NCBI GenBank assembly: GCA_934215995.1
Contig: CAKQBC010000099.1
Span: forward strand, 1-7,871
Length of the DNA: 7,871 bases
Direction of reading: 5' to 3'
Source: an uncultured Bacillus sp.
GTDB taxonomy: Bacteria > Bacillota > Bacilli > Bacillales > DSM-1321
Positions 5,640 to 7,871 of this stretch are shown one piece after another. Position 1 is the stretch's first letter. Every line of letters starts with the position of its first letter. Under the pieces are notes generated by a model. The model searched no databases, was not told the DNA's origin, and saw nothing but the letters and a program-made list of their open reading frames with translations. The position numbers and the translations under genes are program-made.

Positions 5640-6245
5640 CTAAGCTCTGAACGGGGCGGTCAGGATATATCCCGAATAAAACATCCATTCCTTCAGGAAA
5701 AATGGGAACTTCGTTTCAAACGTATGATAGGCCGATGTCTGTGTCGGGGATGAGATCACATTAATGCCAAGTTCCTCAGCAAGCAATACAGCCCGCTTCA
5801 TATGCAGGGGATCGCTGACCAGTGTATACGTTTCGATATCAAGATTTCGGTTCTTCACTTCTTCGACAGCAAACCTTAGGTTTTCTTCCGTTTCCAGCGA
5901 TTTCTCTTCTATAATGATCTTATCGGGATCGATGCCTTGCTCGATCGCATAATCCATGGAAGTCCGGGCTTCGGATTTGATTTCCCCCTCAGCAGTCCCT
6001 CCAGTGAAAATTATGTATTCTACTTTCCCATCATTATATAGATCAATGGCATGGTTGATCCGTTCCTTCAGCACAGGGGAAGGTTTTCCGTACCAGGCCG
6101 CCGCACCGAGGACAACTGCGGCATCTGCCGGATCCTCCGTATTCTGCAGGCTGAACAGGTATACACTTAAGGCAGTGTACATAAAAAAGCAAAGCATGAC
6201 GATAGATATAGCGGCCAGCGCTTTTCGCAGTTTCATACTTACCAT
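5640..6245 (-). CDS. YdcF/SanA-type DUF218 protein with N-terminal membrane anchor
   Basis: The 201-residue protein begins with a basic stretch and one hydrophobic helix (about 9-32) that should anchor it with the rest outside the membrane. The DUF218 domain then runs from about 40: AAVVLGAAAWYGKPSP (42-57), ERINHAIDLYNDGKVEYIIFTGG (61-83), EEKSLETEENLRF (113-125) with the family's E..S..T.EN pattern, and VSDPLHMKRA (143-152) with His148 and Arg151. Relatives (SanA, ElyC, YdcF) are linked to envelope integrity and cell wall or lipid-carrier metabolism; the reaction is unsettled. The N terminus reads MVSMK; ATG 6245 and ATG 6236 both have weak ribosome binding sites, so the start may be 3 codons later. 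Terminators on both sides make it monocistronic. Confidence 0.88.
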   Translation of the reverse strand: MVSMKLRKALAAISIVMLCFFMYTALSVYLFSLQNTEDPADAAVVLGAAAWYGKPSPVLKERINHAIDLYNDGKVEYIIFTGGTAEGEIKSEARTSMDYAIEQGIDPDKIIIEEKSLETEENLRFAVEEVKNRNLDIETYTLVSDPLHMKRAVLLAEELGINVISSPTQTSAYHTFETKFPFFLKEWMFYSGYILTAPFRA

Positions 6246-6345
6246 TCACTTTCACATACATTTTATCCTTTTTCAATCATACATGCATAACAGCAGAAAA
6301 ATCCACCCCTTTTTCATTAATAATGAGAAAGCAGGCCGCACAAAA

Positions 6346-6392
6346 CAAAGGCTGGCTTCTTAAACAGCGTTCGCTTAAGAAATCAGCCTTTG
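6346..6392 (-). terminator. Terminator of the 100-residue hypothetical gene
   Basis: On the minus strand CAAAGGCTG (392-384 end of 6300s) pairs with CAGCCTTTG (6354-6346), then an internal 2x2 mismatch and a second 7-bp stem TTAAGAA/TTCTTAA (6381-6375 with 6363-6357). T-rich sequence TTTGTTTTG follows the stem on the minus strand. It begins 4 bases after the stop codon of the hypothetical gene. Confidence 0.8.
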
Positions 6393-6396
6393 CCCA

Positions 6397-6699
6397 TTAG
6401 ATGATTCGGTCAAGAAGAAGCCCTTTTCCGGTAATGCCCGGGGCCCTTACAGCATTGAATTCCTGATAGCCTGAATACGTCCTTGACGGGTTGCCCTTAT
6501 TTTCCGAATTGTTCCTTTCCGTCTGTATTTCGTTTTCATACTCCTCAGTCTTGTTCTTCAGTTGAATGGCGAAAGCAGGGCTTGTTTCTTTTACAGGCTT
6601 AAACGAGGTGTCTTTGTTTTGCTCACGATTTCCCACTCTGTTTCCGTACTGGATATACTGGAATTGATTGACCGGGGCTATATATCCCACTTCGTTCAC
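6397..6699 (-). CDS. Hypothetical 100-residue polar protein
   Basis: I do not recognise this protein. It starts at GTG 6699, 5 bases after GGGAG in an otherwise AT-rich leader, and ends 4 bases before a good terminator, so it is a complete monocistronic gene. The product has no membrane segment, signal peptide or cysteine. The N terminus (YIAPVNQFQYIQYGNRVGNR, about 6-25) is rich in Tyr, Gln and Asn and looks like a conserved motif. The middle (about 45-70) is charged and probably helical or disordered (KNKTEEYENEIQTERNN). The C terminus ends GKGLLLDRII. This build resembles small Bacillus spore or surface-associated proteins, but that is only an impression. The convincing start, stop and terminator signals support it as a real gene. 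Confidence 0.72.
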   Translation of the reverse strand: MNEVGYIAPVNQFQYIQYGNRVGNREQNKDTSFKPVKETSPAFAIQLKNKTEEYENEIQTERNNSENKGNPSRTYSGYQEFNAVRAPGITGKGLLLDRII

Positions 6700-6820
6700 C
6701 TCTTCTCCCTATAAAATATATATATTGTTATGTAACAGTTTATGCTTATTTACCATTGTAGTACCCGAACCGAATAATCGTAAACACGACCAATATCACC
6801 TTTTTGTTTGCAGAATGATT

Positions 6821-6829
6821 TGTTATGAT
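6821..6829 (+). promoter_or_regulatory. Possible extended -10 promoter for the yjcD leader
   Basis: TGTTATGAT (6821-6829) fits the extended -10 pattern TGn-TATAAT with one mismatch. The hexamer 17 bp upstream (TTTTTG) is a poor -35. Transcription would begin near 6836, just before the hairpin at 6843-6879, giving a leader of about 260 nt before yjcD. Confidence 0.35.
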
Positions 6830-6842
6830 AGATTGAGTGTCC

Positions 6843-6879
6843 CATTTTCATAGATTCATGACTGAGTATCTATGAAATG
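6843..6879 (+). repeat. Hairpin at the start of the putative yjcD leader
   Basis: TTTCATAGAT (6846-6855) is the exact complement of ATCTATGAAA (6868-6877) around a 12-base loop; beyond a one-base bulge, CAT/ATG adds further pairs. No T-run follows, so it is not a terminator. Its place at the predicted 5' end of the transcript suggests mRNA stability or a regulatory role. Confidence 0.55.
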
Positions 6880-7097
6880 CAGCACCTGAACCGGGACCTA
6901 AATAGGATGGAAACATACTATCCGACTGGTTCAAGCATTCAGGATCAACGAAAAAATGATTCTAAACGATTATTTTCCTGCCGCACCAAATTTTTGGCCG
7001 GTTCGGATTCAATTAAGAAGATAAACATGTGAATCGCTCCATTATATAAATGGGCTGAAAATAAATAGAAAAGTAAATGATTCGAGGTTTTATTTCC

Positions 7098-7871
7098 ATG
7101 AAAATTGCAAATTTCAACCATGAACAAATCAACCTTGACCGCATATCCCCCGACTATTTGCAATTGACATATGAAAGAGGGAAACAAGGGCTGCTGACCT
7201 GCCCGGTATGCGGCAAGCAGACACGGTTGCATATGGGGATCTCAAGCGATCCGTACTTTTATCATGCCGGCAAGGAAAATCCGCCCTGTGAAATGGCTTA
7301 TACCGCCCCGGAAGAGAAAAAAGAGTACATTGAAAGAGACGGGTTTCGCTATCCCGTATCGAAAACAATCACCAAGAAAGCGGAATTGGTCAAGAAACAT
7401 AAACCGATAAGCGGCAATCCGCCATTCACGCCGACTCCCATGCGAAAGAACGGCTCGGTGCATCCTTACATCCTTGAACTGGAGGCCAGCGGCGTAACGC
7501 TGGATGCCGACCAATATGAGGCGGTAATCCACACCGAAGGGCCATTGCTTGTGCTTTCAGGGGCAGGCAGCGGGAAAACACGGGTGCTTACTGCCAGGAC
7601 TGCTTTCCTTATGCAGGCTTGCAATGTGGCACCGGGTAATATCATGCTTGTGACATTCACCGCAAAAGCGGCCAAAGAGATGAAGGAACGGATCATGAAC
7701 TATCCGGGCATCAGGCCTGCCGATGTGAATGCGCTTATAGCGGGAACTTTCCATAGCATCTTTTATAAGATTTTGCTGTTCCATGAAAGGGAAAACTGGC
7801 AGCACACCGCTCTCATCAAATATGACTGGGAAAAAGAAAATATGCTGAAAACCGCAGGGAGGGAACGCGGC
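7098..7871 (+). CDS. yjcD: UvrD-family ATP-dependent DNA helicase YjcD, N-terminal part (truncated by window end)
   Basis: The first 258 codons are present and the gene runs off the right edge. Residues 1-130 are an extension not found in UvrD/PcrA: it has C35-P-V-C38, H56 (YFYHAG) and C64, a CxxC...H...C set that could bind zinc and resembles the N-terminal cysteine/histidine module of CoiA-like proteins. The helicase core begins with the Q motif LDADQYEAV (Gln139), Walker A GAGSGKT (155-161), motif Ia VTFTAKAAKEMKER (185-198) and motif Ib-like AGTFHSIFYKIL. Motifs II to VI lie outside. The gene fits B. subtilis YjcD, a superfamily 1 helicase likely moving 3' to 5' on DNA, with unknown role. 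ATG 7098 has GAGGT 9 bases upstream; in-frame ATG 7077 lacks a ribosome binding site. Confidence 0.92.
   Translation, partial: MKIANFNHEQINLDRISPDYLQLTYERGKQGLLTCPVCGKQTRLHMGISSDPYFYHAGKENPPCEMAYTAPEEKKEYIERDGFRYPVSKTITKKAELVKKHKPISGNPPFTPTPMRKNGSVHPYILELEASGVTLDADQYEAVIHTEGPLLVLSGAGSGKTRVLTARTAFLMQACNVAPGNIMLVTFTAKAAKEMKERIMNYPGIRPADVNALIAGTFHSIFYKILLFHERENWQHTALIKYDWEKENMLKTAGRERG

Larger units (their letters stand above)
6700..7097. other. 398-base intergenic region with hairpins, no convincing gene
   Basis: The left part (6700-6740) is very AT-rich and must hold the promoter of the minus-strand hypothetical gene; TGTTA-TG-TAACA (6726-6737) is an operator-sized inverted repeat within it. 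The right part should hold the yjcD promoter and a long leader. Visible structure includes the hairpin at 6843-6879, TGAACC/GGTTCA (6887-6892 with 6928-6933), CCTGAA/TTCAGG (6885-6890 with 6938-6943), and GATTCA/TGAATC near 7015-7035. No known riboswitch or T-box consensus was recognised. One weak 51-codon frame (6877-7032) is discussed in the findings. Confidence 0.6.

Noticed and set aside
6836..7097. Known riboswitch or T-box in the yjcD leader
   Set aside because: None of the consensus elements I know (T-box GGGTGG, preQ1, c-di-GMP, SAM, purine) could be found; only unassigned hairpins remain.
6945..7232. 95-codon minus-strand frame across the yjcD start
   Set aside because: It overlaps the well-supported N terminus of yjcD including the CxxC motif, and has no recognisable domain or ribosome binding site.
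1..7871. CRISPR array, prophage or defence island
   Set aside because: There are no regularly spaced direct repeats, no integrase or phage genes and no defence gene clusters; the single helicase is a conserved Bacillus gene.

Overview
The window looks like chromosomal DNA of a Bacillaceae bacterium (Bacillus or a close relative). The evidence is a moderate base composition, strong GGAGG-type ribosome binding sites, compact Rho-independent terminators with U-tracts, and above all a block recognisable as the Bacillus subtilis yjcH-yjcG-yjcF genes close to yjcD. No mobile element, prophage or CRISPR array is visible. The species cannot be named from sequence alone.

Layout. (1) 1-390: the left edge holds a + strand terminator of a gene outside the window. 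A tRNA-Val(GAC) gene follows on the minus strand, with its own promoter and terminator. (2) 398-1935: a two-gene minus-strand ABC transporter operon, ATPase then six-helix permease, joined by an ATGA overlap. (3) 2059-3048: a divergent + strand drug/metabolite (EamA/EmrE-type) transporter. Its stop codon lies in the loop of a bidirectional terminator shared with the next gene. (4) 3078-3638: a minus-strand soluble phosphatidylglycerophosphatase A/YutG-LtrC family gene. (5) 3787-5572: the + strand yjcH (esterase), yjcG (2H phosphoesterase, '2'-5' RNA ligase-like') and yjcF (GNAT acetyltransferase) genes. yjcG and yjcF overlap by ATGA; yjcG also has its own likely promoter. The block ends at a 19-bp bidirectional terminator. 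(6) 5640-6245 and 6397-6699: a minus-strand YdcF/SanA-type DUF218 protein and an unrecognised 100-residue polar protein, separated by a terminator. (7) 6700-7097: about 400 bases without a convincing gene, containing a hairpin-rich likely leader. (8) 7098-end: the N-terminal third or so of a UvrD-family helicase, YjcD, carrying an N-terminal CxxC...H...C zinc-binding-like module; the gene runs off the window.

Most of this is ordinary Bacillus housekeeping and accessory-core sequence. The parts most worth a second look are the zinc-module helicase with its structured leader and the uncharacterised yjcH-G-F gene set beside it. Smaller points are gene ends buried in terminators, a palindrome inside the tRNA promoter, and competing hairpins at the left edge. 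I see no clear previously undescribed multi-gene system, and I have kept claims about one modest.
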